Of a stretch of 64,000 nucleotides of DNA, positions 33,279 to 41,888 are shown in pieces. Both the position numbers and the translations under genes were made by a program. Source of the stretch: Nocardioides gilvus (GTDB taxonomy: Bacteria > Actinomycetota > Actinomycetes > Propionibacteriales > Nocardioidaceae); assembly GCF_003194605.1 (NCBI RefSeq), contig NZ_QHKY01000001.1, positions 186,001 to 250,000 of the forward strand. Direction: 5' to 3'. The notes below the pieces were generated by a model, which worked only from the letters and a program-made list of their open reading frames with translations, was not told where the DNA came from and searched no databases. Every line of letters starts with the position of its first letter. The first letter of the stretch is position 1.

Positions 33279-34328
33279 ATGGTCATCGTCATGTCACCCG
33301 CAGCCACCGACGAGGACATTGCGCACGTGGTCGAACGCGTGGAGTCCACCGGCGGACAGGCGTTCGTCTCCAAGGGTGTGAACCGCGCGATCATCGGTCT
33401 GATCGGCGACCTCGAGTCCTTCCACCACCTCAACCTCCGCACCCTGCGCGGCGTCGCCACGGTGCACCGGATCTCCGACCCCTACAAACTCGTCAGTCGG
33501 CAGCACCATCCGCAGAGGTCCACGGTGTGGGTCGGCCCTGCCGACCACCAGGTGCCGATCGGCCCCGACACCTTCACCTTCATCGCCGGACCCTGCGCCG
33601 TGGAGAGCGCCGAGCAGACAGTCTCGGCCGCCCGGATGGCGGCCTCTGCCGGGGCCACCCTGCTCCGCGGCGGGGCGTACAAGCCCCGCACCTCTCCGTA
33701 CGCCTTCCAAGGCCTGGGCGTCGAAGGGCTGGAGATCCTGCGCTCGGTCGGTCTCTCCACCGGGTTGCCTGTGGTGACCGAGGTCGTCGACGTGCGCGAC
33801 GTCGAGACCGTCGCCAGCCACGTCGACATGCTCCAGATCGGCACCCGCAACATGGCCAACTTCGGGTTGCTGCAGGAGGTGGGTCAGTCAGGCAAGCCGG
33901 TGCTCCTCAAGCGCGGCATGAACTCCACCATCGAGGAGTGGTTGATGGCTGCCGAGTACATCGCGCAGCGAGGCAACCTCGACATCGTCCTGTGCGAGCG
34001 CGGGATCCGTACGTTCGAACCCACCACCCGCAACACCCTGGACATCTCTGCCGTCCCCCTCGCCCAGACCCTGAGCCACCTGCCCGTCATCGTCGACCCC
34101 TCGCACGCTGCCGGCCGTAAGGACCTGGTGGTGCCGCTGACGCGGGCTGCCATCGCCGTCGGAGCCGACGGGGTCATCGTCGACGTGCACCCGGATCCGG
34201 AGACTGCACTGTGCGACGGCCCCCAGGCCCTGCTCGGCAGCGACCTGCGAGAACTCGCCCAGGCCGTACGCCAGTTGCCGAAGGTCATGGGTCGGCACGA
34301 CGCCGGCGCGGTCGCCCGGGCTCGCTGA
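33279..34328 (+). CDS. aroF: DAHP synthase, class I (AroA-I beta type with regulatory N-domain)
   Basis: Condenses phosphoenolpyruvate and erythrose 4-phosphate to DAHP, the first step of the shikimate pathway. The 349-residue protein has an N-terminal ferredoxin-like regulatory domain (about 1-70, VIVMSPAATDEDIAHVVERVESTGGQAF), then the catalytic barrel with IAGPCAVESAEQ, LRGGAYKPRTSPYAFQGLG, LLKRGMNSTIEEWLMAAEYI and PVIVDPSHAAGRKD. Start supported by GGAAGGAG 5 nt upstream. A class II enzyme is encoded 1.1 kb downstream, so the genome has two unrelated DAHP synthases close together. Confidence 0.94.
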   Translation: MVIVMSPAATDEDIAHVVERVESTGGQAFVSKGVNRAIIGLIGDLESFHHLNLRTLRGVATVHRISDPYKLVSRQHHPQRSTVWVGPADHQVPIGPDTFTFIAGPCAVESAEQTVSAARMAASAGATLLRGGAYKPRTSPYAFQGLGVEGLEILRSVGLSTGLPVVTEVVDVRDVETVASHVDMLQIGTRNMANFGLLQEVGQSGKPVLLKRGMNSTIEEWLMAAEYIAQRGNLDIVLCERGIRTFEPTTRNTLDISAVPLAQTLSHLPVIVDPSHAAGRKDLVVPLTRAAIAVGADGVIVDVHPDPETALCDGPQALLGSDLRELAQAVRQLPKVMGRHDAGAVARAR

Positions 34329-34338
34329 CCTGACTGCC

Positions 34339-34371
34339 CTCGGCGGTTCTCGGAGCGTCTCCGGGGCCGAG
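34339..34371. terminator. Candidate bidirectional terminator between aroF and ltaE
   Basis: Outer arms CTCGGC (34339-34344) and GCCGAG (34366-34371) enclose an inner CGGAG/CTCCG stem (34351-34363). It lies exactly between the convergent stop codons. No U tract, as is usual for high-GC actinobacteria. Confidence 0.5.
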
Positions 34372-34375
34372 CGCC

Positions 34376-35377
34376 TCAGAGCCGGGACAGGACGACTGCA
34401 GCCCGCTCCACTGCAGCGGCATCCACGCCGAGGTGGGTGACCAGGCGCACCGTCCTCGGACCGACGGCACTCACGCGTACTCCCTCGCTCGCTGCCCGCT
34501 CGACGAAGACAGCAGCATCGTCCCGCTCCATGACCACGATGTTGGTGTCGACCTTGCTCGGGTCGACTCCGCAGGCCTGGGCCAGCAGGCGGGCGTGGTC
34601 GTGGTCCTCTGCCAGCCGTTCGACGTGGTGGTCGAGCGCATGCAGCCCGGCCGCGGCCAGGATCCCCACCTGACGCATCCCGCCCCCCATCCGCTTGCGC
34701 CACACCCGGGCCTCGTCGATCGTGTGCTGACTACCCACCACCAGGGACCCGACCGGGGCGCCGAGCCCCTTGGAGAGGCAGACGGCCATCACGTCGGCGG
34801 TCGCGCCGTAGGCACGCAACGGGGTGCCGGTCGCGACGTGCGCGTTCCAGATCCTCGCGCCGTCCAGGTGCACGGCACAGCCCACTGACTGCGCCCACCG
34901 GTGCAGCTCCTCGAGGTCGGCCAGCGGGAGCGTCACTCCCCCGGCGAAGTTGTGGGTGTTCTCCACCGACACCGCGGCGGTCGGCACGAAGAACGGACCC
35001 ATGTCCGGGGCGTACAGAGCCTGGATCGCGCTCAGGTCGATCTGTCCGCGCGCTCGGGTCCAGGTCCGCATGGTGACCTGGCTGTAGACGGCGTGGGCAC
35101 CGAGCTCGGCGCGTGCGATGTGGGCCGAGCTCTCACAGAGGATCTCCTGGCCGGGAGCCACCACGCTGCGCACAGCCAGCACGTTGGCCATCGAACCGGT
35201 CGGGGTGAAGAGGGCCGCCTCGTGTCCGAAGAGGTCGGCGACACGCTCCTCCAGGAGCCGTACGGTCGGGTCCTCGCCGTAGACATCGTCACCGACGGGC
35301 GCCTGGGCCATGGCTTGTCGCATCGCCGGGGTCGGTTGGGTCAGGGTGTCCGAACGGAGATCAACGAGGTCGCTCAC
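34376..35377 (-). CDS. ltaE: Low-specificity L-threonine aldolase
   Basis: PLP enzyme that cleaves threonine or allo-threonine to glycine and acetaldehyde. The 333 residues show LVDLRSDTLTQPTPAMRQAMAQAPVGDDVYGEDPTV at the N-terminus, FTPTGSMAN, HLDGARIWNA with the PLP-contacting Asp, and the Schiff-base lysine in VCLSKGLGAPVGS. MRQVGILAAAG follows. All family residues are present. GTG start, no ribosome binding site, and a leaderless -10 upstream. Confidence 0.93.
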   Translation of the reverse strand: MSDLVDLRSDTLTQPTPAMRQAMAQAPVGDDVYGEDPTVRLLEERVADLFGHEAALFTPTGSMANVLAVRSVVAPGQEILCESSAHIARAELGAHAVYSQVTMRTWTRARGQIDLSAIQALYAPDMGPFFVPTAAVSVENTHNFAGGVTLPLADLEELHRWAQSVGCAVHLDGARIWNAHVATGTPLRAYGATADVMAVCLSKGLGAPVGSLVVGSQHTIDEARVWRKRMGGGMRQVGILAAAGLHALDHHVERLAEDHDHARLLAQACGVDPSKVDTNIVVMERDDAAVFVERAASEGVRVSAVGPRTVRLVTHLGVDAAAVERAAVVLSRL

Positions 35378-35384
35378 CCACTGA

Positions 35385-35390
35385 ACCCTA
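35385..35390 (-). promoter_or_regulatory. Candidate -10 for a leaderless ltaE mRNA
   Basis: TAGGGT ends 7 nt before the GTG at 35377. Confidence 0.55.
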
Positions 35391-35418
35391 CGGACCCCCT
35401 GCGACCGACCGGAAATGT

Positions 35419-35456
35419 GACGACGGCGCGGTCCCCTGCGGGACCGCGCCGTCGTC
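35419..35456 (-). terminator. Strong GC-rich terminator after the class II DAHP synthase
   Basis: A perfect 17-bp stem (35419-35435 with 35440-35456) closes a CTGC tetraloop, 19 bp downstream of the aroG stop. It separates aroG from ltaE, which has its own promoter. There is no U tract. Confidence 0.85.
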
Positions 35457-35475
35457 AGGTGCGGGTCGTGCTTGC

Positions 35476-36810
35476 TCAGGCCTTGCGCAGCATCTCGGAG
35501 ACCAGGAAGGCCAGCTCGAGGGACTGGACCCGGCTCAGGCGCGGGTCGCAGACCGTCTCGTAGCGGTTGGCCAGGCCGGCCTCGTCGATCAGCTCACCGC
35601 CGCCGACGCATTCGGTGACGTCGTCACCGGTCAGCTCGACGTGCAGGCCGCCGGGCCACGTACCAGCGGCGCGGTGGACGTCGAAGAAGCCTTGAACCTC
35701 GTCGATGACGTCCTCGAAACGGCGGGTCTTGTAACCCGAGGACGCCTCGAAGGTGTTGCCGTGCATCGGGTCGCAGACCCAGGCCACCTGGATCCCCGCG
35801 GCCTTGACCTTCTCCACGAGCGGGGGCAGACCCTCACGGATCTTGCCGGCACCGAAACGGGTGACGAAGGTCAGTCGTCCAGGAATGTTCTCCGGGTTCA
35901 ACTTGGCTGCCAGCGCCAAGGCGTCGTCCGCAGTCGTCGTGGGGCCGAGCTTGACCCCGATGGGGTTGCTGATGCTGCTCAGCAACTCGACGTGGGCGCC
36001 GTCGATCTGCCGGGTGCGCTCGCCGATCCAGACCATGTGGGCCGAGACGTCGTACGGCTTCTCGGTGCGCGAATCGATGCGGGTCAACGAGTGCTCGTAC
36101 TCCAGCAGCAGCGCCTCGTGGCTGGAGTAGAAGTCGACGCGGTGGAACTCGTCGGGGTCGGCACCGATGGCCTGCATGAAGTTCAGGGCGCGGTCGATCT
36201 CGCTCGCGACCTTCTCGTAACGCAGGCCGGCAACGGAGTCGCGTACGAAGTCGGTGTTCCACGCATGCACCTGGCGCAGGTCGGCGTAGCCACCGGTCGT
36301 GAAGGCACGCACCAGGTTGAGCGTCGCCGCGGCGTTGTTGTACATGTCGACCAGACGCTGCGGGTCCGGGATGCGCGACTCGGAGGTGAAGGCGAAGCCG
36401 TTGACCGCATCGCCGCGGTAGGCCGGCAGCGTCACGCCTTCGCGGGTCTCGGTGTCGGACGAGCGAGGCTTGGCGTACTGACCGGCCAGGCGGCCCACCT
36501 TGACCACCGGCACGGAGCCGGCGTACGTCAGGACGACGGCCATCTGGAGCAGCACCCGCAACTTGTTGCGCGTGTTGTCCGCGGTCACGCCTTCAAAGGT
36601 CTCGGCACAGTCCCCACCCTGGAGCAGAAAGGCCTCGCCGCGGGTGACGGCGGCAAGCTTCTCCGTCAGGTCGTCGCACTCACCGGCAAAAACCAGTGGG
36701 GGCGCCTTGCGCAGGCGGGCAACCGCACTCTCGAGAGCAGCAGCATCTGGGTAGTTCGGCTGCTGAACCCGACCGAGGGCGTTGAGGTCTTCGAGGCTCG
36801 GGATGGTCAC
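35476..36810 (-). CDS. aroG: DAHP synthase, class II (AroG type)
   Basis: Plant-like DAHP synthase, the class used by mycobacteria, where it is feedback-regulated and complexes with chorismate mutase. The 444-residue protein has LLQGGDCAETF near residue 62, VKVGRLAGQYAKPRS, LPAYRGDAVNGF, SSHEALLLEYE, HMVWIGERTRQIDGAH, NPIGVKLGP, TRFGAGKIREGLPPLV and DPMHGNTFE. All motifs are intact. GTG start with a leaderless -10. Divergent from the phosphofructokinase. The position near pknL matches Rv2178c. Confidence 0.96.
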   Translation of the reverse strand: MTIPSLEDLNALGRVQQPNYPDAAALESAVARLRKAPPLVFAGECDDLTEKLAAVTRGEAFLLQGGDCAETFEGVTADNTRNKLRVLLQMAVVLTYAGSVPVVKVGRLAGQYAKPRSSDTETREGVTLPAYRGDAVNGFAFTSESRIPDPQRLVDMYNNAAATLNLVRAFTTGGYADLRQVHAWNTDFVRDSVAGLRYEKVASEIDRALNFMQAIGADPDEFHRVDFYSSHEALLLEYEHSLTRIDSRTEKPYDVSAHMVWIGERTRQIDGAHVELLSSISNPIGVKLGPTTTADDALALAAKLNPENIPGRLTFVTRFGAGKIREGLPPLVEKVKAAGIQVAWVCDPMHGNTFEASSGYKTRRFEDVIDEVQGFFDVHRAAGTWPGGLHVELTGDDVTECVGGGELIDEAGLANRYETVCDPRLSRVQSLELAFLVSEMLRKA

Positions 36811-36816
36811 CCCCCA

Positions 36817-36822
36817 AGCCTA
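36817..36822 (-). promoter_or_regulatory. Candidate -10 for a leaderless aroG mRNA
   Basis: TAGGCT ends 6 nt before the GTG at 36810. Confidence 0.55.
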
Positions 36823-36933
36823 CGTCCGAGGCACTGACAGGGCCGATTCGCCCGCCCCTCGGGCTCACCGCGACGACGTCGACCTGGACCCGCACTCGGA
36901 CTGTGACGCTCCCCAACCCACTTCCGGAACCCC

Positions 36934-36939
36934 TAGACT
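36934..36939 (+). promoter_or_regulatory. Candidate -10 for a leaderless phosphofructokinase mRNA
   Basis: TAGACT ends 6 nt before the ATG at 36946. The divergent aroG promoter lies about 110 bp away. Confidence 0.55.
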
Positions 36940-36945
36940 CGCGCC

Positions 36946-38151
36946 ATGGCACCCAAACGTGTGGCACTCCTCACCGCTGGCGGATACGCACCCTGCCTCT
37001 CCTCCGCGGTGGGTGCCCTGATCGAGATCTGGACCCGCCACTCCCCCGAGACCGAGATCATCGCCTATCGGCACGGCTACGAAGGTCTGCTCAAGGGCGA
37101 CAGCATCGTCGTGGACGAGGCAGCGCGCGCCGGGGCCGCCGTGCTGCACCGCTTCGGCGGGAGTCCCATCGGCAACAGTCGGGTCAAGTTGACCAACGAC
37201 GAGGACTGCCGCAGGCGTGGCCTGATCAGCGACGGTGAGAGCGCGCTCGAGGTGGCGGCGACCCGTCTCGTCACCGACGGCGTCGACGTCCTCCACACGA
37301 TCGGCGGCGATGACACCAACACGGCGGCTGCCGACCTGGCCGCCCACCTCAGGGCCAGCGAGATCGAGTTGACCGTGGTCGGGCTGCCCAAGACGATCGA
37401 CAACGACGTGGTCCCGATCCGCCAGACACTCGGCGCCCAGAGCGCGGCCGAGCAGGCGTCGATCTTTGCCCGCAACGTGCTCGCCGAGCACGGTGCCGCT
37501 CCGCGGATGCTGATCGTGCACGAGGTGATGGGGCGCGCGAGCGGTTGGCTGACCGCCGTGGCCGCCCGCGACTACCTGACCTGGCATGCCGCGCAGGAGT
37601 GGCTGCCGAGCATCGGCCTGGCGCCGGAGCGGTGGGACATCCACGGTCTGTACGTCCCGGAGTTGCCGATCGACCTCGACGCCGAGGCCGTCAGGCTGCG
37701 CCGGGTGATGGATGAGGTCGGCTGCGTCAACATCTTCCTCTCCGAGGGAGCCGGGGTGTCCGACATCGTCGCCGAGCTGGAGGCGGACGGCACCGAGGTC
37801 GAGCGCGATCCCTTCGGTCACGTCATGCTCGACAAGATCAACCCAGGCCAGTACTTCGCCGAGACCTTTGGGGCACGCATCGGGGCGGGCAAGAAGATGG
37901 TGCAGAAGTCCGGGTACTTCTCCCGCTCCGCCCGCGCCAACGACACCGACCTCGCCCTGGTCCGCGAGATGAGTGAGATGGCGGTGGCCTCCGCCATGGC
38001 CGGTGTCCCGGGCGTCATCGGTCACGACGAGGGACGCGGCGACGAGTTGCGCGCCATCGAGTTCGAACGGATCGCGGGACACAAGCCCTTCGACGTCACC
38101 CAGCCCTGGTTCACCGCGATCCTGGAACGGATCGGCCAGACGACTCCCTGA
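36946..38151 (+). CDS. 6-phosphofructokinase, predicted pyrophosphate-dependent
   Basis: Phosphorylates fructose 6-phosphate in glycolysis. The 401-residue protein has the family motifs LTAGGYAPCLSSAVGALIE, IGGDDTNTAA, GLPKTIDNDV, and HEVMGRASGWLTAVAA. In this family the second Asp of GGDD (where ATP enzymes have Gly) and the Lys of PKTIDND (where ATP enzymes have Gly) block ATP and favour pyrophosphate. Both are present, so I infer a PPi-PFK that also works in the gluconeogenic direction. The GYAPCL start differs from the usual GGDAPGLN loop. It is followed by glpK. Confidence 0.88.
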   Translation: MAPKRVALLTAGGYAPCLSSAVGALIEIWTRHSPETEIIAYRHGYEGLLKGDSIVVDEAARAGAAVLHRFGGSPIGNSRVKLTNDEDCRRRGLISDGESALEVAATRLVTDGVDVLHTIGGDDTNTAAADLAAHLRASEIELTVVGLPKTIDNDVVPIRQTLGAQSAAEQASIFARNVLAEHGAAPRMLIVHEVMGRASGWLTAVAARDYLTWHAAQEWLPSIGLAPERWDIHGLYVPELPIDLDAEAVRLRRVMDEVGCVNIFLSEGAGVSDIVAELEADGTEVERDPFGHVMLDKINPGQYFAETFGARIGAGKKMVQKSGYFSRSARANDTDLALVREMSEMAVASAMAGVPGVIGHDEGRGDELRAIEFERIAGHKPFDVTQPWFTAILERIGQTTP

Positions 38152-38180
38152 CGGCCCAGGTGGTGGCCCGTGGCGCCCAC

Positions 38181-38186
38181 TAGGGT
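38181..38186 (+). promoter_or_regulatory. Candidate -10 of the glpK promoter
   Basis: TAGGGT lies 56 nt before the glpK start. Unlike its neighbours, glpK has a leader and a GAAGGAG ribosome binding site. Confidence 0.35.
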
Positions 38187-38242
38187 CTTCTCCAGCACTG
38201 CCGGGACCGTTCAGGGCCGGCACCCGTGACGAAGGAGTCCAG

Positions 38243-39709
38243 ATGAGCGTGCTCGCGATCGATGCCGGGACCACCGGTGTGACCGCCGTGGTGGTGGACC
38301 TCGACGGCAGCATCGTGGCCAAGGGCTACCAGGAGTTCAGCCAGCACTTCCCGCAACCCGGCTGGGTGGAGCACGCTCCCGAGGAGATCTGGCAGGCGAC
38401 GCTGGCCGCCACCAAGGAGGTCCTCACCAAGGTCGACGCCGACGACCTCACGGCCCTCGGCATCACCAACCAGCGCGAGACCGTGGTCCTGTGGGACCGC
38501 GAGACGCTCGGCTCCCCCCGCAGGGCCATCGTCTGGCAGGACCGCCGCAGCGCCGACATCTGCACCCGACTGCGCGAGGAGGGGCACGAGGACCGGGTCA
38601 CCGAGCTGACCGGTCTGCGCCTCGACCCGTACTTCTCCGGGACCAAGTTGGTCTGGTTGCGCGAGAACGAGCCCCACACCTGGGCCCTGGTCGAGTCCGG
38701 ACGGTACGCGGTGGGCACCGTCGACTCCTACCTGATCGCCCGGATGACGCGCGGCAACTGGCACGTCACCGACGTCTCGAACGCCTCGCGCACCCTGCTC
38801 TTCGACCTGGGGAAGGGTGACTGGTCCGACGAGCTCTGCGAGCTTTTCGGCGTGCCCCGTTCGGCTCTGCCCGAGATCGTGCCCAGCTGGGGCGTCGTCG
38901 ACACCACCGACGCACGGTCCTTCTGCGGCCTCGAACTGCCGATCGCCGGCATAGCGGGCGACCAGCAGTCAGCGCTCTTCGGCCAGACCTGCTTCGACGT
39001 CGGCGACACCAAGTGCACGTACGGCACCGGCTCCTTCATCCTCACCAACACCGGGACCGAGCCCGTGCGCTCCGACGCCGGGCTCCTGACCACCGCCGCG
39101 TGGCGCAGTCCCGAGGGCGAGACGACGTACGCGCTGGAGGGCTCCATCTTCGTCACCGGGGCGGCCGTGCAGTGGCTGCGTGACGGCCTGCAGATCATCG
39201 GCTCCGCCGCCGAGGCCGAGGCAGTGGCCCGGACCGTCGAGGACACCGACGGCGTCTACTTCGTCCCTGCGCTCACTGGGCTCGGCGCCCCCCACTGGGA
39301 CCCGCACGCGCGCGGTCTGCTGATCGGCATGACCCGTGGCACCACCCGCGCCCACGTCGTGCGCGCCACTTTGGAGGCGATCGCCTTCGAGGTCCGCGAC
39401 GTCCTCGAGACCATGCCGGAGCTGACCTCGATCAAGGTCGACGGGGGCGCTGCCGCCAACAACCTGCTGTGCCAGATGCAGGCCGACCAGGTCGGTCTCC
39501 CGGTGGAACGACCCAAGCTCGTCGAGACCACGGCGCTCGGTGCGGCCTTCCTGGCCGGCCTGGGCACCGGGGTCTGGTCCTCGACCGAAGAACTGAAGCA
39601 GACCTGGCAGTTGGAGGCCCGCTTCAGCCCCGGCGACGGACGGACGGCGGCCGACGCGGGCTACGAGCGTTGGACCGAGGCGGTGCATCGCTCCAAGGGC
39701 TGGGCCTGA
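38243..39709 (+). CDS. glpK: Glycerol kinase
   Basis: FGGY-family kinase that converts glycerol to glycerol 3-phosphate. The 488 residues include VLAIDAGTTGVTAVVVD with the phosphate-binding loop, FPQPGWVEHAPEEIW, ITNQRETVVLWDRETG-like and IVWQDRRS, FSGTKLVWL, AGIAGDQQSALFGQ, YGTGSFILTNTG and the C-terminal KVDGGAAANNLLCQMQADQVGLPVERP. The start at 38243 is set by GAAGGAG 6 nt upstream; a longer reading runs back through the end of the phosphofructokinase gene. No glpF or glpD is adjacent. Confidence 0.94.
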   Translation: MSVLAIDAGTTGVTAVVVDLDGSIVAKGYQEFSQHFPQPGWVEHAPEEIWQATLAATKEVLTKVDADDLTALGITNQRETVVLWDRETLGSPRRAIVWQDRRSADICTRLREEGHEDRVTELTGLRLDPYFSGTKLVWLRENEPHTWALVESGRYAVGTVDSYLIARMTRGNWHVTDVSNASRTLLFDLGKGDWSDELCELFGVPRSALPEIVPSWGVVDTTDARSFCGLELPIAGIAGDQQSALFGQTCFDVGDTKCTYGTGSFILTNTGTEPVRSDAGLLTTAAWRSPEGETTYALEGSIFVTGAAVQWLRDGLQIIGSAAEAEAVARTVEDTDGVYFVPALTGLGAPHWDPHARGLLIGMTRGTTRAHVVRATLEAIAFEVRDVLETMPELTSIKVDGGAAANNLLCQMQADQVGLPVERPKLVETTALGAAFLAGLGTGVWSSTEELKQTWQLEARFSPGDGRTAADAGYERWTEAVHRSKGWA

Positions 39710-39747
39710 GCCGCCGGTGACCCGACACCGCGCACCCCGCCCGGGAG

Positions 39748-40656
39748 TCACTGCAGCTCGTTGAGCGCGGTGGCGGCGGCGTCGCGTTCCTCCTCCGCCT
39801 CTGCGACCGCGCTGGCCGCGTCCTCGCAACTCTCCTCAGCTGCAGCGAGTTCGTCCGCGACCTCGGCCGCCTGTGCCTCCAACTGCGCGATGCGTCGACG
39901 CAACTCGTCGAGCTCGGACTCGACCTGCAGCGTCCTGGCCTGGAGGTCCCCCACCCGACGCTGTTCGCTGCGATGTTCCCGTTGGGCACGGCTGAGGGTC
40001 CGCTCGGTCTCCGCCAGCGCCTGTTTGGCCTGCCGGCGTTCCTGGGCCGAGACCTGCGGAGGTGGAACCAGCCGCAGCGCCGGGCGCTTCGGGGCGACCG
40101 GAGGTCGAGCCCGGGGCACGAAGCCCCAGGTGGCGGGCAGTGCCACCGCCGAGGCGAGGTCGACGGCGTCGACCCCGGTCGAAGTCAATGGTGTGATGAG
40201 GGTCCCCGAACGCACGGCCACCGCCGCGCCTTCGTCCAGCAACGCCGCTGTGAGCGTGGCCTCCACCTGGTCGAGCACTGCTGCACTGAGTCGTTGGTCG
40301 GACTCGGCCGCGGCCTCCTTGACGCGCGAAGTGAGCGCAGCCGTCAGTTGGCGACGTTGGCGGGTGAGGCTGCGCAACTCCTCGCCGTCCAACGCGCTCT
40401 GTGCCTCGCGCAACGCCTCCCCCAGGGCCAGCAACTGTTCGACCTGGGCGGCCTCACGGCGTACGAAGTGATTCACCGCCCACGCAGCTGTGGCCGGACG
40501 GCGCAACGCCTTGACCCGCGAGGCGTACGCCGCGTCGTCGGACTTGAGCGCCTTCACGTGGGCGTCACGAGCGGCGGTGAAGTCGGAGGGGTCGAGGGCG
40601 TACAACTCGTCGACCAGCGTCAGGAGACGCTCGTCGACTGCCTCCGGCTCATCCAT
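39748..40656 (-). CDS. Coiled-coil protein of unknown function
   Basis: A 302-residue soluble protein rich in Ala, Glu and Arg. The N-terminal half (about 1-150) contains LVDELYALDPSDFTAARDAHVKALKSDDAAYASRVKALRRPATAAWAVNHFVRRE, typical of an uncharacterised actinobacterial family. A short Pro-rich hinge (about 180-200) and a long C-terminal coiled coil (about 205-300) follow. No enzymatic motif is seen. It starts 1 bp after the response regulator stop, so it is translationally linked to the two-component operon and may be its structural or effector output. Confidence 0.8.
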   Translation of the reverse strand: MDEPEAVDERLLTLVDELYALDPSDFTAARDAHVKALKSDDAAYASRVKALRRPATAAWAVNHFVRREAAQVEQLLALGEALREAQSALDGEELRSLTRQRRQLTAALTSRVKEAAAESDQRLSAAVLDQVEATLTAALLDEGAAVAVRSGTLITPLTSTGVDAVDLASAVALPATWGFVPRARPPVAPKRPALRLVPPPQVSAQERRQAKQALAETERTLSRAQREHRSEQRRVGDLQARTLQVESELDELRRRIAQLEAQAAEVADELAAAEESCEDAASAVAEAEEERDAAATALNELQ

Positions 40657-40657
40657 G

Positions 40658-41323
40658 TCAGACCTCGTCGACCTCGTCGAGTCCTTGCTCGATGGCCCAG
40701 CGGGTCAACTCCACCCGATTGTGCAGCTGCAGCTTGCGCAGCGTGTTCTGGACGTGGTTCTGCACGGTCCGGTGGGAGATGAAGAGGCGTTCGGCGATCT
40801 GCTTGGAACCCCACCCCTTCGCCACCATCCGGAGCACCTCGGTCTCACGCTCGGTCAGCTCCGGGGTCTCGGGACGCTGGTTGGCGGGGTCGGAGATCCG
40901 ACGGAACTCCCCCAGCACCAGCCCTGCGAGGCCGGGGGTGAAGACGGTCCCGCCGCCGGCGACGCGGCGTACTGCGTCCAGGAGGTCGGTGCGCGACGCC
41001 GACTTGACCAGGTAGCCGGTGGCTCCTGCCTTCAAGGCCTCCAGCACGTCCTCCTGCTCACCGGACGCCGAAAGGATCAGCACCCGGGCGGACGGGTCCT
41101 GGGCCAGCACGGTGCGCGTCACCTCCACACCGTTGGGCGCGGGGATCTGGAGGTCGAGGACGACCACCTGGGGGCGGGAGGCAGCGAACCGGGTGATCGC
41201 CTCGTCACCGCTGGCGGCAACCGCCACCACGTCCAGGCCCGAGGCGGCAAGGTCACGCTCCACGGCGTCACGCCACATCGGGTGGTCGTCGACGACCATG
41301 ACTCGGATCGGTTGCTCGCTCAC
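40658..41323 (-). CDS. NarL/LuxR-family response regulator
   Basis: A 221-residue regulator with a receiver domain (VMVVDDHPMWRD; phosphoacceptor Asp57 in VVVLDLQIP; Lys in GYLVKSAS) and a C-terminal LuxR helix-turn-helix (ELTERETEVLRMVAKGWGSKQIAERLFISHRTVQNHV). The cognate kinase is probably the product of 41889-43058, one gene upstream. It has its own leaderless -10 besides read-through from the operon. Confidence 0.93.
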   Translation of the reverse strand: MSEQPIRVMVVDDHPMWRDAVERDLAASGLDVVAVAASGDEAITRFAASRPQVVVLDLQIPAPNGVEVTRTVLAQDPSARVLILSASGEQEDVLEALKAGATGYLVKSASRTDLLDAVRRVAGGGTVFTPGLAGLVLGEFRRISDPANQRPETPELTERETEVLRMVAKGWGSKQIAERLFISHRTVQNHVQNTLRKLQLHNRVELTRWAIEQGLDEVDEV

Positions 41324-41329
41324 GCTGCG

Positions 41330-41335
41330 AGGTTA
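41330..41335 (-). promoter_or_regulatory. Candidate -10 for a leaderless response regulator mRNA
   Basis: TAACCT ends 6 nt before the GTG at 41323, inside the 9-bp gap and the end of the flavin reductase gene. Confidence 0.5.
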
Positions 41336-41869
41336 CTGCTCGGCGGGCCCCTGCGCGTCGGCCGCTCGCCGATAGCGTCCCCGGCGATGCACCAAGGGAT
41401 CGTCCTCGTCCTCGACGTGCGCCTCCACGATCCGGCAGGTGTAGAGGGTGGACCAGCCGACCTCGTCAGCCCCCTCCCGCTCCACCTGCGCCCAGGAACC
41501 GGCACTCATCAGTCGGGGCCCGTGGCTCGCGCCGGTGAAGTCGGCGGAGGCGAACGCCCCGCCCGGCGCAGGTGAGAGGCCGGCGAAGATGTCGGCCAGG
41601 TCCCGGTGCTGCCAACGCAGCAGGTGAACCACGGCGCGCCCGTTGCGGTCGAACTCCTCCGCGAAGTCGGAGAGCGGATCGACCAGCGCCAGGAATCGAC
41701 CCTCCTCGCCGCGGGCCACCATGACGCTGGAGACCGTGAGCCCGCTGCGAGCGGCACCGGTGCCGGTGGTCCACAGGGTCACCACACCGCCGATCCGGCC
41801 CCGCAGTTGGCGCACCTCGTCGGGGGCGTCACGGGGACCCGTGAAGGGGTGGCTGCTGTGAATCGTCAT
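41333..41869 (-). CDS. Flavin reductase-like FMN-binding protein
   Basis: A 178-residue split-barrel protein of the flavin reductase-like group, with LRGRIGGVVTLWTTGTGAARSGLTVSSVMVARGEEGRFLALVDPLSDFAE as flavin-binding core, VVHLLRWQHRDLADIFAG and GWSTLYTCRIVEAHVEDEDDPLVHRRGRYRR at the end. The GLTVSS segment is the usual FMN phosphate site. The start at 41869 has GGGAGGAG 3 nt upstream. It is located between a histidine kinase and its response regulator, a context that suggests redox or FMN-dependent input or output. Confidence 0.82.
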   Translation of the reverse strand: MTIHSSHPFTGPRDAPDEVRQLRGRIGGVVTLWTTGTGAARSGLTVSSVMVARGEEGRFLALVDPLSDFAEEFDRNGRAVVHLLRWQHRDLADIFAGLSPAPGGAFASADFTGASHGPRLMSAGSWAQVEREGADEVGWSTLYTCRIVEAHVEDEDDPLVHRRGRYRRAADAQGPAEQ

Positions 41870-41888
41870 GGAGCTCCTCCCTTCGCTG

